A DNA stretch of 64,000 bases from Bog-473 sp963721585 (GCA_963721585.1 CAVRJN010000007.1:1-64000); one strand, 5' to 3'; shown: positions 45,190 to 54,718, numbered from the stretch's first letter. Notes: a model not told the origin generated them from the sequence alone. A program made the numbers and translations.

Positions 45190-46374
45190 ATGGAGTTGGA
45201 GAACTTCGGCGAGGCACTCGATGCCTTGGTCGAATCGGGGGCGGCCAACTACGGCGACAGCGCCTCGATGGAGCGCCTCTACGGGATGCAGGCGCGCCTG
45301 GACTCTTTTGTGACCGAGGCCACGGCGGCCTTCGAGGTGGCCGAGGAGTGGGCGGCCGATGGTGCCAAGACGCCAGCCTCGTGGATCTCGAGCCGGTGTC
45401 GGGTGCCGCGTCGGGTCGCCAAGCGCAGGGTGCGCCTGGGGCGCAGCCTGCGTCACCTGCCAGAGGTGGCGGGGGCCTGGCGTGAGGGTGCCATCGGGGA
45501 GGACGTCGCCTGTGCCATCGCCTCGGCCCGTCGTCATCGCACCGAGGCCTCCATGGCCCGTGACGAGGCCATGTTGGTGGCCCAGGCCAAAGAGATGGGT
45601 TTCGAGGACTTCTCCCGGGTCCTCGAGTACTGGACCCAGCTGGCCGACCCCGACGGGGCCGACGCCTCCGAGGAGGAGCGCAAGGCCGCCCGCAACGTCT
45701 TTTTGGAGTCGAGCCTGCGCGGCATGTGGCTGGGCCAGATGACCCTCGACCCGGTCTCGGGTGCCATCGTGGCGAACGAGCTCAACCGCTTGGAGCACCA
45801 GCTCTTCGAGGCCGACTGTGCCCAGGCCAAAGAGCTGCTCGGGCGCACCGCGCGGATCGACGAGCTGGCCCGCACCTCGGCCCAGCGCCGGGCCGACGCC
45901 CTGGTGGAAATGGCGACGCGCAGCGCCAGCGCCCCGGCCGAAGGCATCCGCCCCGCCCCGCTGTTTTCGGTCTTCGTCGGCTACGAGACGCTGCACGGAC
46001 GCATCTGTGAGCTCGAAAATGGCACCGTGCTCGCACCGTCGGCGCTCGAGCCCTGGATGGACTCGGCCTACTTCGAGCGGGCCCTTTTCACACTGGGCAA
46101 CCGGGTCGACGTCAGCGTGCGGTCCCGCCTCTTCACCGGGGGGACCAGGAGGGCCATCGAACTGCGCGACCGCATGTGCACCCACCCGCACTGTTATGAA
46201 CCCGCCGAGAGCTGCCAGGTCGACCACGTTCAGACCTACGCCTCGGGCGGCCTGACCACCCAGGACAACGGCCGCCTGCTCTGCGGGTTCCACAACCGGC
46301 TGCGCAACCAAACAGAACCCAACCCCGCGACCCACTCCGACAACCGCCAGCGCCCGCCCCCGACCGCGCCTTGA
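45190..46374 (+). CDS. DUF222/HNH endonuclease domain protein
   Basis: The 394-residue product has the actinobacterial DUF222 helical region (about 10-290) and a C-terminal HNH nuclease motif: RMCTHPHCYEPAESCQVDHV (zinc Cys and His) then NGRLLCGFHNRLR. These proteins are often present in many copies per genome and resemble the mycobacterial 13E12 repeat family. Their role is unsettled. It stands alone with a 228-nt upstream gap. ATG 45190 has AGGAG directly adjacent, so a slightly later start is possible. Confidence 0.85.
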   Translation: MELENFGEALDALVESGAANYGDSASMERLYGMQARLDSFVTEATAAFEVAEEWAADGAKTPASWISSRCRVPRRVAKRRVRLGRSLRHLPEVAGAWREGAIGEDVACAIASARRHRTEASMARDEAMLVAQAKEMGFEDFSRVLEYWTQLADPDGADASEEERKAARNVFLESSLRGMWLGQMTLDPVSGAIVANELNRLEHQLFEADCAQAKELLGRTARIDELARTSAQRRADALVEMATRSASAPAEGIRPAPLFSVFVGYETLHGRICELENGTVLAPSALEPWMDSAYFERALFTLGNRVDVSVRSRLFTGGTRRAIELRDRMCTHPHCYEPAESCQVDHVQTYASGGLTTQDNGRLLCGFHNRLRNQTEPNPATHSDNRQRPPPTAP

Positions 46375-46573
46375 GGGGGCGGCCCCCGCCTGGCCCAGCC
46401 CGCCCCTGCAGCACCCCGGCCGATGCATGGCCGGCACCTCGAAAAGTCAAGCGTCCCGGCGCTTTGGCGCGCCCGGGCTTCGGTGCACCCCGAGCTCGAA
46501 GTCGCCGCGATGTCAGGCCAGGTCGCCCACGAACAGCGGAGACAATGACCGGCCAGTCAGTCAGCCGGCCAGG

Positions 46574-47338
46574 TCAGGACAAGTGGGTGTGCGGCCGTTC
46601 GAGCTCGACACCGTCCAGGAACAAATCGATCTTCTCGTTGTAGAAGGCGATCAGCCCAGCGATCGGAAGGAGTTCGCGGGTCGGGAAGTCGTAGGTCCAC
46701 GCGATGTCGGGATGAATGCGGAGGTCGACTTCGGCCGACCAGTAGCCGCTCGTGGTCCCCTTGTACGGGCACGCGGTCTCGGTGTCGGAGGCCACCAAGT
46801 GGGTGAAGTCCACGTCGGTCCGATCGATGTAGTACCGAGTCGGTAACCCAGTCTCGAAACACAGGACAGGTGACGAGGTCTCGGCCAGGACGACGCCCTT
46901 GGATTCGACACGCAGGTGCCGGCTCGAGCGGAGAGAGTCGACTCGGGTGTAGGGGTTGCGCGGATGCACGAACACCTGCTCGTCCTCCTCGAACCACGCG
47001 TCGAACGCGGACCACGCGAAGCGGACGGTATCGTCCAGGCCCTCGACTTTGGCCGCCGTGAGCAAGGTGGCAGCGCTGGGCCGGTCGACCTCGCCGACCC
47101 GCAAGCCATAGCGCCTCGCATCCCCGCGTGACGTCTCCATGGAAGTTCCCTCGTCGACCAGTGCATCGGCGTCGATGTCGGCCAGTGGTATGTAGAACTG
47201 TGGGTAGGACGTGTTCTCCCATACGTAGCGGGCGTTGGTCGTGTCGAAAACCGTTCTGCCGGCGAGGAAGGCGCGGATCCGGCGCGGGACCGGCTCCACA
47301 TGGTTGACCGCCACGGGTGGGGCGGGATAGTCGCTCAC
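46574..47338 (-). CDS. DUF427 protein with two domain copies
   Basis: The 254-residue product holds two DUF427 modules. The N-terminal one (about 15-90) has RRIRAFLAGRTVFDTTNARY and YPQFYIPLADI. The C-terminal one (about 135-235) has SKGVVLAETSSPVLCFETGL and CPYKGTTSGYWS. DUF427 proteins are small beta-rich proteins of unknown function; tandem copies are common in actinobacteria. GTG 47338 follows AGGAGG at good distance. A hairpin and 12-bp repeats separate it from nadA. Confidence 0.85.
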   Translation of the reverse strand: MSDYPAPPVAVNHVEPVPRRIRAFLAGRTVFDTTNARYVWENTSYPQFYIPLADIDADALVDEGTSMETSRGDARRYGLRVGEVDRPSAATLLTAAKVEGLDDTVRFAWSAFDAWFEEDEQVFVHPRNPYTRVDSLRSSRHLRVESKGVVLAETSSPVLCFETGLPTRYYIDRTDVDFTHLVASDTETACPYKGTTSGYWSAEVDLRIHPDIAWTYDFPTRELLPIAGLIAFYNEKIDLFLDGVELERPHTHLS

Positions 47339-47429
47339 GGCAATGACCTCCTGTCGGCGTTGCACCGGATTCGGGATTCAGGGCACCGGCACCAGGTACC
47401 GAAGCAGAGCACCGAACATCGAGCACCCA

Positions 47430-47459
47430 GCGCAAGGCACAGTGCACCGTGCCTTGCGC
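47430..47459. terminator. Strong hairpin downstream of nadA
   Basis: A perfect 11-bp stem (GCGCAAGGCAC/GTGCCTTGCGC) with an 8-nt loop lies about 100 nt past the nadA stop on the minus strand and just before the DUF427 gene. No T-tract follows on the minus strand, so it may be a terminator or an RNA-stabilising element. Confidence 0.5.
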
Positions 47460-47462
47460 ACC

Positions 47463-47516
47463 GGTCGGTCTATCGGTCGGTCTATCGGTCGGTCTATCGG
47501 TCGGTCTATCGGTCGG
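47463..47516. repeat. 12-bp tandem repeat, 4.5 units
   Basis: GGTCGGTCTATC is repeated exactly four times plus half a unit, directly beside the hairpin. It is a microsatellite-like array in the nadA-DUF427 gap. Confidence 0.9.
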
Positions 47517-47556
47517 ACCCTACCGGAGGGTCTCCGCAACCGGCTCAGGCTCAGGC

Positions 47557-48664
47557 TCAGGTGATGGCGAGCATGCGCTCGAGGGCGACCTTGGCCCACT
47601 CACTGGTCTCGGCGTCGACGACAATGCGGTTCCGCACCTCGCCGTCCACCAACCCCTCCAGAATCCAGGCCAGGTGCTGGGGATCGATGCGCGACATGGT
47701 GGAGCAGGGGCACACCAGCGGGTCCAGGCAGACGACCGTCTTGTCGGGCGACTCGTGGTCGAGACGGTTCACCAGGTGGATCTCGGTGGCGACGCCGATG
47801 ACCGAGCCGGAGGGGGCCGCGGCGACAGCGCGGATGATGGCGTCGGTCGACCCGACGACGTCGCCCAGTTCCACGACCTCGTGGGCGCACTCGGGGTGGA
47901 CCATCACGATCCCGTCCGGGTACTCGGCGCGGAACGACTCGACGTGCGCGGGGCGGAAGCGCTGGTGCACCGAGCAGTGCCCCTTCCACAGCAGCAGGGT
48001 GGACTCCTTGACCTCCCGATCGGTCAGGCCGCCCAGGGCCAGGCGGGGGTTCCAGACGCGCATGTCGTCGGCCCCGTAGCCGAGCTCGAAGCCGGTGTTC
48101 CGCCCAAGATGCTGGTCCGGAAAGAACAGCACCCGATCGCCCCTGCCCTGCCCGCGATCCAAGGCCCAGGTCAGCACGGCCCGGGCATTCGACGACGTGC
48201 ACACCGCACCGCCGTGGCGACCGACGAAGGCCTTCAGGGCGGCGGCCGAGTTCATGTAGGTGACCGGGATCAGGCCGTCCACGTCCACGACGCGGGCGAG
48301 CTCGTCCCACGCCTCCTCCACCTGGTCGATGTCCGCCATGTCCGCCATGGAGCAACCGGCGTTGAGATCGGGCAGACAGAACCTGCTGGTGATCGCCCGT
48401 CAGCACGTCGGCCGACTCCGCCATGAAGTGGACGCCGCAGAAGACGATGAACTCGGCCTCCGCCTGTCCGGCGGCTATCCGGGAGAGCCCGAAGGAGTCC
48501 CCCCGGGCGTCGGCCCAGCGCATCACCTCGTCACGCTGGTAGTGGTGACCGAGGACGAACAACCTGGATCCGAGCGCGGCTTTGGCTGCGCCGATCATGG
48601 AAGCCAGCTCGTCCTCGGTTGCGGACGTGTAGCGCTCCGGAAGTGGCGTCTGAAGCCTGAGCAT
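47557..48664 (-). pseudogene. nadA: Quinolinate synthase A with one +1 frameshift
   Basis: Two overlapping minus-strand frames together give a full-length (about 368-residue) NadA, the 4Fe-4S enzyme that condenses iminoaspartate with dihydroxyacetone phosphate in NAD synthesis. The first part starts at ATG 48664 and runs to FCGVHFMAESADVL; the second begins at SMADMADIDQ and ends MLAIT. Cluster cysteines are seen in FCGVHF, in the GCSMAD junction and in VCPCSTM. One extra base near 48380 (cagaacctg where cagacctg is expected) breaks the frame. No nadB or nadC is adjacent. Sequence error and recent loss are both possible. Confidence 0.85.
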
Positions 48665-48826
48665 CTGGTCTGCCCCCTTGTCGGGAGTGCATCGATATGG
48701 CCGGCGGGGACAGCCTGGTCGCCCATCCGCGGGTATGTCGGCCTCGATGCGAGGTTGTATGCCGGAAACCAGGCCGGCGTCGCCAGTGTAACGCCCCCCA
48801 CCAGCGACTGCGCGAGAGTGGACCTG

Positions 48827-50707
48827 ATGCAGTATCGGCCGCCCACTGGCTCCATCCCGGACGCACCGGGCTCCTACCAGTTCTACGACGCCGAGGGCCG
48901 GGTCCTGTACGTGGGCAAGGCCAAGTCCCTGCGCCACCGCCTGCCCAACTACTGGCAGGACTCGGCCAAGCTCATGCCCCGCACGGCGCAGATGGTGGCG
49001 CAGGCCGACCACGTCGAGTGGGTGGTGGTCGACAGCGAGGTCGACGCGTTGATCCTCGAGCACTCGCTGATCCAGGCCCACCTGCCCCGCTACAACGTCC
49101 GGCTGAAGGACGACAAGAGCTATCCCTGGCTCGCCGTCACGCTGAACGAGGAATGGCCGCGCCCGGCGGTGGTGCGGGGGCGCAAGCGCAAGGGCGTCCG
49201 CTACTTCGGCCCCTACGGCAACGCCGGCGCCATCCGGTCCACACTGGACCTGCTCGTCCGGAGCTTCCCGGTCCGCACGTGCTCGGACACCAAGTTCACC
49301 CGGCACGAGCGGCTGGGCCGACCCTGCCTGCTCTACGACATCGACCGCTGCTCGGGCCCGTGCGTCGGCGCGGTCGACCACGAGGCCTACGACGGCTACG
49401 TCAACGACCTGATGGGCTTCCTCTCGGGCGACACCGAGCCGGTGCTGGCCCGGCTGGAGGCCGAGATGCTGACTGCCAGCGAGGAGCTGCAGTTCGAGCG
49501 GGCGGCCCGGCTGCGTGACCGCATCATCGCCGTCCACAAGGCGGCCGAGTCGCAGCAGATGGTCTCGGACCGGGCCGAGGACTTCGACGTCGTGGGGCTG
49601 GCCGAGGACCCGCTGGAGGCGTCGGTGCAGATCTTCCTCGTGCGGCGCGGCCGGGTGGTGGGCCACCGTGGCTTCGTGGCCGAGAAGGTCGAGGACCTCT
49701 CGGGCCCCGAGTTCATGGCCCGGGTCGTCGCGCAGGTCTACGGCGCCGAGGGCGCCGATGTCCCGCGCCGCCTGTTGGTGCCCGAGGAGCCGGCCGATCG
49801 CCAGCTGCTGCAGAGCTGGCTGCACACCATCCGCGGCGGCCCCGTCGACATCGCGGTCCCGCAGCGGGGAGCCAAGCGCGCGCTGCAGGAGACCGTCACC
49901 CGTTCGGCCGCCGAGGACCTGGCGCGGCACCGGCTGCGGCGCGCCGCCGACCACAACGCCCGGTCCAAGGCACTGACCGAGCTGCAGTCGGCACTGTCGC
50001 TGCGCGAGGCGCCCTTGCGCATTGAGTGTTACGACATGAGCCACCTGCAGGGCACCGACTACGTGGGCTCCATGGTCGTGTTCGAGGACGGACTGGCCAA
50101 GCGATCGGACTACCGGCGCTTCAAGGTCAAGTCCGTCAGCGGCAACGACGACTACGCCGCCATGGAGGAGGTGCTGACGCGGCGGCTCACCGCCCTGAAG
50201 CAGCCCGCCGAGGTACCGGCGGGCGGGCGGCCGCGCCGCTTCGCCTACCGGCCCAACCTGATTGTGGTCGACGGGGGCAAGGGGCAGCTGGGAGTCGCCG
50301 AGCGGGTCGTGCGCGAGCTCGGGCTCGGCGACGAGGTGGAGCTGGCGTCGCTGGCCAAGCAGTTCGAGGAGGTCTACCGGCCCGGCTCACCGGATCCGGT
50401 GCGCCTGCGCCGGGGTTCCGACGCGCTCTACCTCCTGCAGCGCTTGCGTGACGAGGCCCACCGCTTCGCCATCACCTTCCACCGCGAGCGCCGTGGGAAG
50501 CGGATGACCCGCAGCGTTCTCGACGACATTCCCGGGCTGGGGCCGGCCCGCAAGGCCCGCCTGGTCAAGGAGCTGGGTGGGGTGAACGCCGTCCGGGCCG
50601 CCCCACTCGAGGAGCTGCTTTCGCGGTCCTGGCTGCCCGACGACGTCGGACTCGCCGTCTTCGAGGCCCTGCATAATGGGGTAGGGCACAAGGCTGGGGG
50701 GCGATGA
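48827..50707 (+). CDS. uvrC: Excinuclease ABC subunit C
   Basis: This 626-residue nuclease cuts on both sides of the lesion in nucleotide excision repair. The N-terminal GIY-YIG domain has PDAPGSYQFYDAEGRVLYVG, with KAKSLRHR and the zinc-less CSGPCVG region later. A UVR motif lies at about 200-235, an RNase H-like domain with ECYDMSHLQG and VVDGGKGQL follows, and the helix-hairpin-helix end has IPGLGPARKARLVKELGG. GTG 48818 is an alternative start. Its last 4 nt overlap rapZ. Confidence 0.96.
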   Translation: MQYRPPTGSIPDAPGSYQFYDAEGRVLYVGKAKSLRHRLPNYWQDSAKLMPRTAQMVAQADHVEWVVVDSEVDALILEHSLIQAHLPRYNVRLKDDKSYPWLAVTLNEEWPRPAVVRGRKRKGVRYFGPYGNAGAIRSTLDLLVRSFPVRTCSDTKFTRHERLGRPCLLYDIDRCSGPCVGAVDHEAYDGYVNDLMGFLSGDTEPVLARLEAEMLTASEELQFERAARLRDRIIAVHKAAESQQMVSDRAEDFDVVGLAEDPLEASVQIFLVRRGRVVGHRGFVAEKVEDLSGPEFMARVVAQVYGAEGADVPRRLLVPEEPADRQLLQSWLHTIRGGPVDIAVPQRGAKRALQETVTRSAAEDLARHRLRRAADHNARSKALTELQSALSLREAPLRIECYDMSHLQGTDYVGSMVVFEDGLAKRSDYRRFKVKSVSGNDDYAAMEEVLTRRLTALKQPAEVPAGGRPRRFAYRPNLIVVDGGKGQLGVAERVVRELGLGDEVELASLAKQFEEVYRPGSPDPVRLRRGSDALYLLQRLRDEAHRFAITFHRERRGKRMTRSVLDDIPGLGPARKARLVKELGGVNAVRAAPLEELLSRSWLPDDVGLAVFEALHNGVGHKAGGR

Positions 50708-51570
50708 GCGAATTCGTGGTGGTCACGGGGATGTCCGGCGCCGGCCGCTCGACGGCAGCGGCGGCCCTCGAGGACGTGGGCTGGTTCGTCATCGACAACC
50801 TGCCGGCGGGCCTGATCATGAAGATGGTCGAGATGGTGGACCGTCCCGGTTCGGGCATAGAGCGGGTGGCGCTCGTGATCGGCCGCGGGGGCGCCAACAC
50901 GGGCTCGGAGTACTTCGACGACCTGCCCCACGTGCTCGATGAGCTGCGGGCCACCAGGAGGAGGGTGCGGGTCGTCTTCCTCGATGCTGCCGACGACGTC
51001 CTGGTGCGGCGCTACGAGGGCACGCGACGGCGCCACCCGCTGGCGGCACGCGGGGTGGAGGAGTCGATCGCCGACGAGCGCAGGCTGCTCGGGCCGGTGC
51101 GCGAGCGGGCCGACCTCCTCGTCGACACCGGCGAGCTCAATTCGAATCAGCTCCGGCTGCGCATCCTCGAGGCCTTCGGCGACGACGACGAGGCGCCGCG
51201 CATGCAGACCTCGGTCATCTCGTTCGGCTACAAGCACGGCATCCCGCTCGACGTCGACGTGGTGTTCGACTGCCGCTTCCTGCCCAACCCGTTCTGGGTG
51301 GAGGAGCTGCGGCCCTTCAGCGGCGAGGATCAGCCGGTGCGCGACTACGTGCTCGGCCAACCGGAGTCGCAAGCCTTCCTGGAGAAGGTGGACGATCTTC
51401 TCACGAGCATCCTCCCGGCCTTCACCCGCGAGGGGAAGTCGTACCTCACCATCGCCATGGGCTGCACGGGCGGGCGGCACCGCTCGGTGACGCTGGCCCG
51501 GGAGCTGGCGATGCGGCTGAGCGCGCACGGCGAGCCCGTGTCGGTCTTCCACCGGGACATCGACCGATGA
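50704..51570 (+). CDS. rapZ: RapZ/YvcJ-family nucleotide-binding protein
   Basis: The 288-residue protein has a P-loop VVTGMSGAGRSTAAAALED, in which the usual Lys is Arg as in other actinobacterial members, and the C-terminal domain with GCTGGRHRSV. In E. coli RapZ steers RNase E to the GlmZ sRNA; in Gram-positives the YvcJ role is less clear. It overlaps uvrC upstream (ATGA) and yvcK downstream (ATGA), so the three are translationally coupled. Confidence 0.93.
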   Translation: MSEFVVVTGMSGAGRSTAAAALEDVGWFVIDNLPAGLIMKMVEMVDRPGSGIERVALVIGRGGANTGSEYFDDLPHVLDELRATRRRVRVVFLDAADDVLVRRYEGTRRRHPLAARGVEESIADERRLLGPVRERADLLVDTGELNSNQLRLRILEAFGDDDEAPRMQTSVISFGYKHGIPLDVDVVFDCRFLPNPFWVEELRPFSGEDQPVRDYVLGQPESQAFLEKVDDLLTSILPAFTREGKSYLTIAMGCTGGRHRSVTLARELAMRLSAHGEPVSVFHRDIDR

Positions 51571-52457
51571 GCCGTGATGGTGGGCGGCGGGGCGGGCGTC
51601 CCTCGGTCGTGGCGATCGGCGGCGGGCACGGCACGGCCGTCACGCTCAAGGCGGCGCGGCGCTACGCCGGCGTGCTGACCGGCGTGGTCTCGGTGGCCGA
51701 CGATGGCGGGAGCAGCGGCCGGCTGCGCGAGCTGCTCAACATCGTGGCCCTGGGCGATCTGCGCAAGTGCCTCGTTGCCGTGGCCGACGAGGACTCCGCG
51801 CTGGCCGACGCGTTCGAGCGCCGCTACGACGAGGGGGAGCTGGCTGGGCATGCGCTGGGCAACCTGATCCTCGCGGGCCTGATCGACGCCACGGGTGACC
51901 TCGTCCTGGGCGTGGCCGAGGCGGCCCGGCTGCTGGGGGCACGCGGGGACGTGCTGCCCGCCACCTCGGAACTGGTCGTGCTCAAGGCCGAGTCGGGCCA
52001 CGGCACCGTGAACGGGCAGGTGGCGGTGAAGGGCACGACGGACATTCAGCAGGTCTCCCTGGTGCCCGGGGACGCCCTGCCACCGCCTCTGGCGGTGGAG
52101 CGGATCGCCCGGGCGGACCAGATCGTGATCGGCCCCGGGTCCCTGTTCACCAGCGTGTTGGCCGCCGTGGCGGTGCGAGGCATCGCCGAGGCGGTGGCCT
52201 CCTCGAAAGCCCAGGTCGTCTACGTCTGCAACCTGCACCCCGAAGTTCCCGAAACGGAGGGATTCGACGTCTCGGACCACGTCGCGGCCCTGGCCAGGCA
52301 TAATGTATCTGTTGACCTGGTCTTGTGTGACAGCATCCGGGGTATGAACATCGGTACGACGGGCGTGCCGGTGCACGACGTTCCCCTGACGGGGGAGAAC
52401 GTCCTGGTCCACAGCCCGGCCAAACTGGCGCAGGCGTTGTCGGGTCTGCTGGCATAG
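51567..52457 (+). CDS. yvcK: YvcK/CofD-like gluconeogenesis and cell-wall factor
   Basis: The 296-residue protein begins VVAIGGGHGTAVTLKAARRY, the dinucleotide-sugar-binding glycine loop of YvcK, followed by VSVADDGGSSGRLRELL and GPGSLFTSVLAA. YvcK proteins bind UDP-GlcNAc and affect carbon flux and cell-wall synthesis. It overlaps rapZ by 4 nt. The usual next gene, whiA, is absent and gap follows 63 nt downstream. Confidence 0.92.
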   Translation: MSRDGGRRGGRPSVVAIGGGHGTAVTLKAARRYAGVLTGVVSVADDGGSSGRLRELLNIVALGDLRKCLVAVADEDSALADAFERRYDEGELAGHALGNLILAGLIDATGDLVLGVAEAARLLGARGDVLPATSELVVLKAESGHGTVNGQVAVKGTTDIQQVSLVPGDALPPPLAVERIARADQIVIGPGSLFTSVLAAVAVRGIAEAVASSKAQVVYVCNLHPEVPETEGFDVSDHVAALARHNVSVDLVLCDSIRGMNIGTTGVPVHDVPLTGENVLVHSPAKLAQALSGLLA

Positions 52458-52520
52458 CGGGAGCCACAGGGTTGGGCCGAGAAGGTTGGGTGGAAGGGAC
52501 GAGATGACGGAGCGGGCCAG

Positions 52521-53537
52521 ATGACGGTGCGGGTCGGGATCAACGGATTCGGGCGTATCGGGCGCAACTTCCTGCGCGCCGTTCTGGCGACGGGTGCTGA
52601 CGTCGAGGTCGTGGGTGTCAACGACCTGACGTCGCCCGAGACACTGGCGCACCTGCTGCGCTTCGACTCGACCCACGGGCGCCTGTCGGTGCCGGTCCAG
52701 GTGGAGGGGAGCGACCTGCTCGTGGGGGAGCGCCACATCCGCGTCATGGCCGAGCGGGAGCCGGCACAGCTGCCGTGGGCATCCCTCGGCGTGGAGCTGG
52801 TCATTGAGTCCACGGGGATCTTCACGAGCCGGGAGGCGGCCGCAGCCCATCTGGGCGGCTCGGTCAAGCGGGTCATCATCTCGGCGCCGTCCCCCGACGC
52901 CGACGCCACCTTCGTGATGGGCGTCAACGACGAGGATTACGACCCCGAGAAGGACATCGTCATCTCGAACGCGTCGTGCACCACGAATTGCTTCGTCCCG
53001 ATGGTCAAGGTGATCGACGACGAGTTCGACATCGTCAGTGGGCTCATGACGACCATCCACGCCTACACGAACGACCAGAATCTGTTGGACCTGCCGCACA
53101 AGGACCTGCGCCGGGCGCGGGCGGCGGCGACCAACATCGTGCCCACCGGGACGGGCGCGGCCCGGGCCACGGGCCTGGTGCTGGCCGCCATGAAGGGGCA
53201 CCTCGACGGCACGTCTCTGCGGGTGCCGCTGCCAGCGGGCTCCATCACCGACTTCACCGCGGTGGTGCAGGGCAATCCCTCCGTGGCCGACGTGAACACC
53301 GCCTTCGCCACCGCGGCGGCCAAACCGCCGCTGGACCGGTTCCTGGAGTACACCGAGGAACCCATCGTCTCGAGCGACATCGTGGGATCGCCCGCCTCGT
53401 GCACGTTCGATTCCGATCTCACCATGGTGATGCGGATCAACGACGAGCTCTCGCTGGTCAAGACATTCGGCTGGTACGACAACGAGTGGGGCTATTCCAA
53501 CCGGCTGGTCGACCTGACCCTCCTGGTCGGAGGCTGA
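52521..53537 (+). CDS. gap: Glyceraldehyde-3-phosphate dehydrogenase, type I
   Basis: The 338-residue enzyme oxidises glyceraldehyde 3-phosphate to 1,3-bisphosphoglycerate. NAD-binding GINGFGRIGRNFLR opens the protein. The catalytic Cys is in SNASCTTNC (about residue 155), with THAYTNDQNLLD and WYDNEWGYSNRL near the end. It is the first gene of gap-pgk-tpiA-secG; pgk starts 5 nt after its stop. Confidence 0.97.
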   Translation: MTVRVGINGFGRIGRNFLRAVLATGADVEVVGVNDLTSPETLAHLLRFDSTHGRLSVPVQVEGSDLLVGERHIRVMAEREPAQLPWASLGVELVIESTGIFTSREAAAAHLGGSVKRVIISAPSPDADATFVMGVNDEDYDPEKDIVISNASCTTNCFVPMVKVIDDEFDIVSGLMTTIHAYTNDQNLLDLPHKDLRRARAAATNIVPTGTGAARATGLVLAAMKGHLDGTSLRVPLPAGSITDFTAVVQGNPSVADVNTAFATAAAKPPLDRFLEYTEEPIVSSDIVGSPASCTFDSDLTMVMRINDELSLVKTFGWYDNEWGYSNRLVDLTLLVGG

Positions 53538-53542
53538 GCCCG

Positions 53543-54718
53543 ATGGACCCCCTCCGCGGCATCCCGCTTCTGGGGGACCTCCCGGCGATCGACGGGAAAC
53601 GAGTGCTGGTGCGGGTCGATTTCAACGTTCCCCTCCACATCGGGGTCCGGGGCCGGGCCACGGTGGCCGACGACTTCCGCATCACCGCCGCGCTGCCGAC
53701 CCTGCGCCGGCTGCAGGAGGCGGGGGCCGACGTGGTGGCCTGCTCGCATCTCGGCCGGCCGGGCGGGCGGCCGGACCCGCGCTGGGAGATGGACCCGGTC
53801 CGCGCCCGGCTGCACACCCTGTGCCCCGGCGTGGAACTGACGGAGAACCTGCGCTTCGACCCGGGCGAGAAGGCCAACGATCCGGCGTTCGTGCAGCGGC
53901 TCATCGCCGGTTTCGACGCCTACGTGGACGAGGCCTTCGGCGCCGCCCACCGCACCCACGCCTCCATCGTCGGGCCGCCCCAATTCCTCCCGAGCGCGGC
54001 CGGGTTGCGCTTCGCCAAGGAGGTCGAGGTGATGGGCGGCCTCTTGGAGCAGCCGGCGCGGCCGTTCGTGGCGGTCGTCGGCGGCGCCAAGGTGGCGGAC
54101 AAGCTCGAGGTGCTCAAGGTCCTGGCCACCAAGGTGGACACGCTGGTCGTCGGGGGTGGCATGGCCTTCACCTTCCTCGCCGCCCGAGGGCAGCACATCG
54201 GCAGCTCGCTGCTGGACGAGACGCACCTGGACGCCTGCCGGGCGCTCCTGGACTCCGGAGTGGACATCCTGCTCCCGGTCGACACCCGCGCCCTGGAGCC
54301 CGGGGGGACCTTCGGGCCGCCCTCGCTGGGCCACGAGCCGCACGGAAGCGTCAAGGTGATAGACGGGGATCTGCCCGACGGCTGGACGGGACTGGACATC
54401 GGCCCGGAGTCGGCGTCCGCCTTCGCCGAGGTCGTCGCCGGCGCGGGCACCGTGCTGTGGAACGGGCCCCTGGGCGCCTTCGAGGATCCCCGCTTCGCCG
54501 AGGGCACCCGGATCGTGGCCGAGGCGGTGGCGAACTGCCCCGGCTTCTCGGTCGTCGGGGGCGGTGACAGCGCCAGCGCGCTGGAAGAGATGGGGCTCTG
54601 CGACAGCATCGGCTACCTGTCCACGGGTGGCGGCGCCTCGCTCTCCTTCATTGAGCGCGAGGGCCATCTGCCGGGGATCGACGCCCTGCGCCGGGCCCCC
54701 AACGCCCCACGGGGGTGA
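53543..54718 (+). CDS. pgk: Phosphoglycerate kinase
   Basis: The 391-residue kinase makes ATP from 1,3-bisphosphoglycerate. RVLVRVDFNVPL and SHLGRPGG bind substrate; VVGGAKVADKLEVL, WNGPLGAFEDPRF and VVGGGDSASAL form the nucleotide domain. ATG 53543 is preceded by GGAGG lying over the end of gap. tpiA starts inside its stop codon region. Confidence 0.96.
   Translation: MDPLRGIPLLGDLPAIDGKRVLVRVDFNVPLHIGVRGRATVADDFRITAALPTLRRLQEAGADVVACSHLGRPGGRPDPRWEMDPVRARLHTLCPGVELTENLRFDPGEKANDPAFVQRLIAGFDAYVDEAFGAAHRTHASIVGPPQFLPSAAGLRFAKEVEVMGGLLEQPARPFVAVVGGAKVADKLEVLKVLATKVDTLVVGGGMAFTFLAARGQHIGSSLLDETHLDACRALLDSGVDILLPVDTRALEPGGTFGPPSLGHEPHGSVKVIDGDLPDGWTGLDIGPESASAFAEVVAGAGTVLWNGPLGAFEDPRFAEGTRIVAEAVANCPGFSVVGGGDSASALEEMGLCDSIGYLSTGGGASLSFIEREGHLPGIDALRRAPNAPRG

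Noticed and set aside
44998..46437. 479-residue minus-strand frame over the HNH gene
   Set aside because: It mirrors the DUF222-HNH gene, whose plus-strand motifs are unmistakable.
47463..47516. CRISPR-like tandem repeats
   Set aside because: Units are 12 bp and contiguous with no spacers, so this is a microsatellite.
48370..48390. Programmed frameshift in nadA
   Set aside because: There is no slippery heptamer or following structure at the site, and NadA is not known to use frameshifting.
48260..48826. N-terminal extension of UvrC
   Set aside because: The added residues are antisense to nadA and unlike any UvrC N-terminus, which begins just before the GIY-YIG domain.
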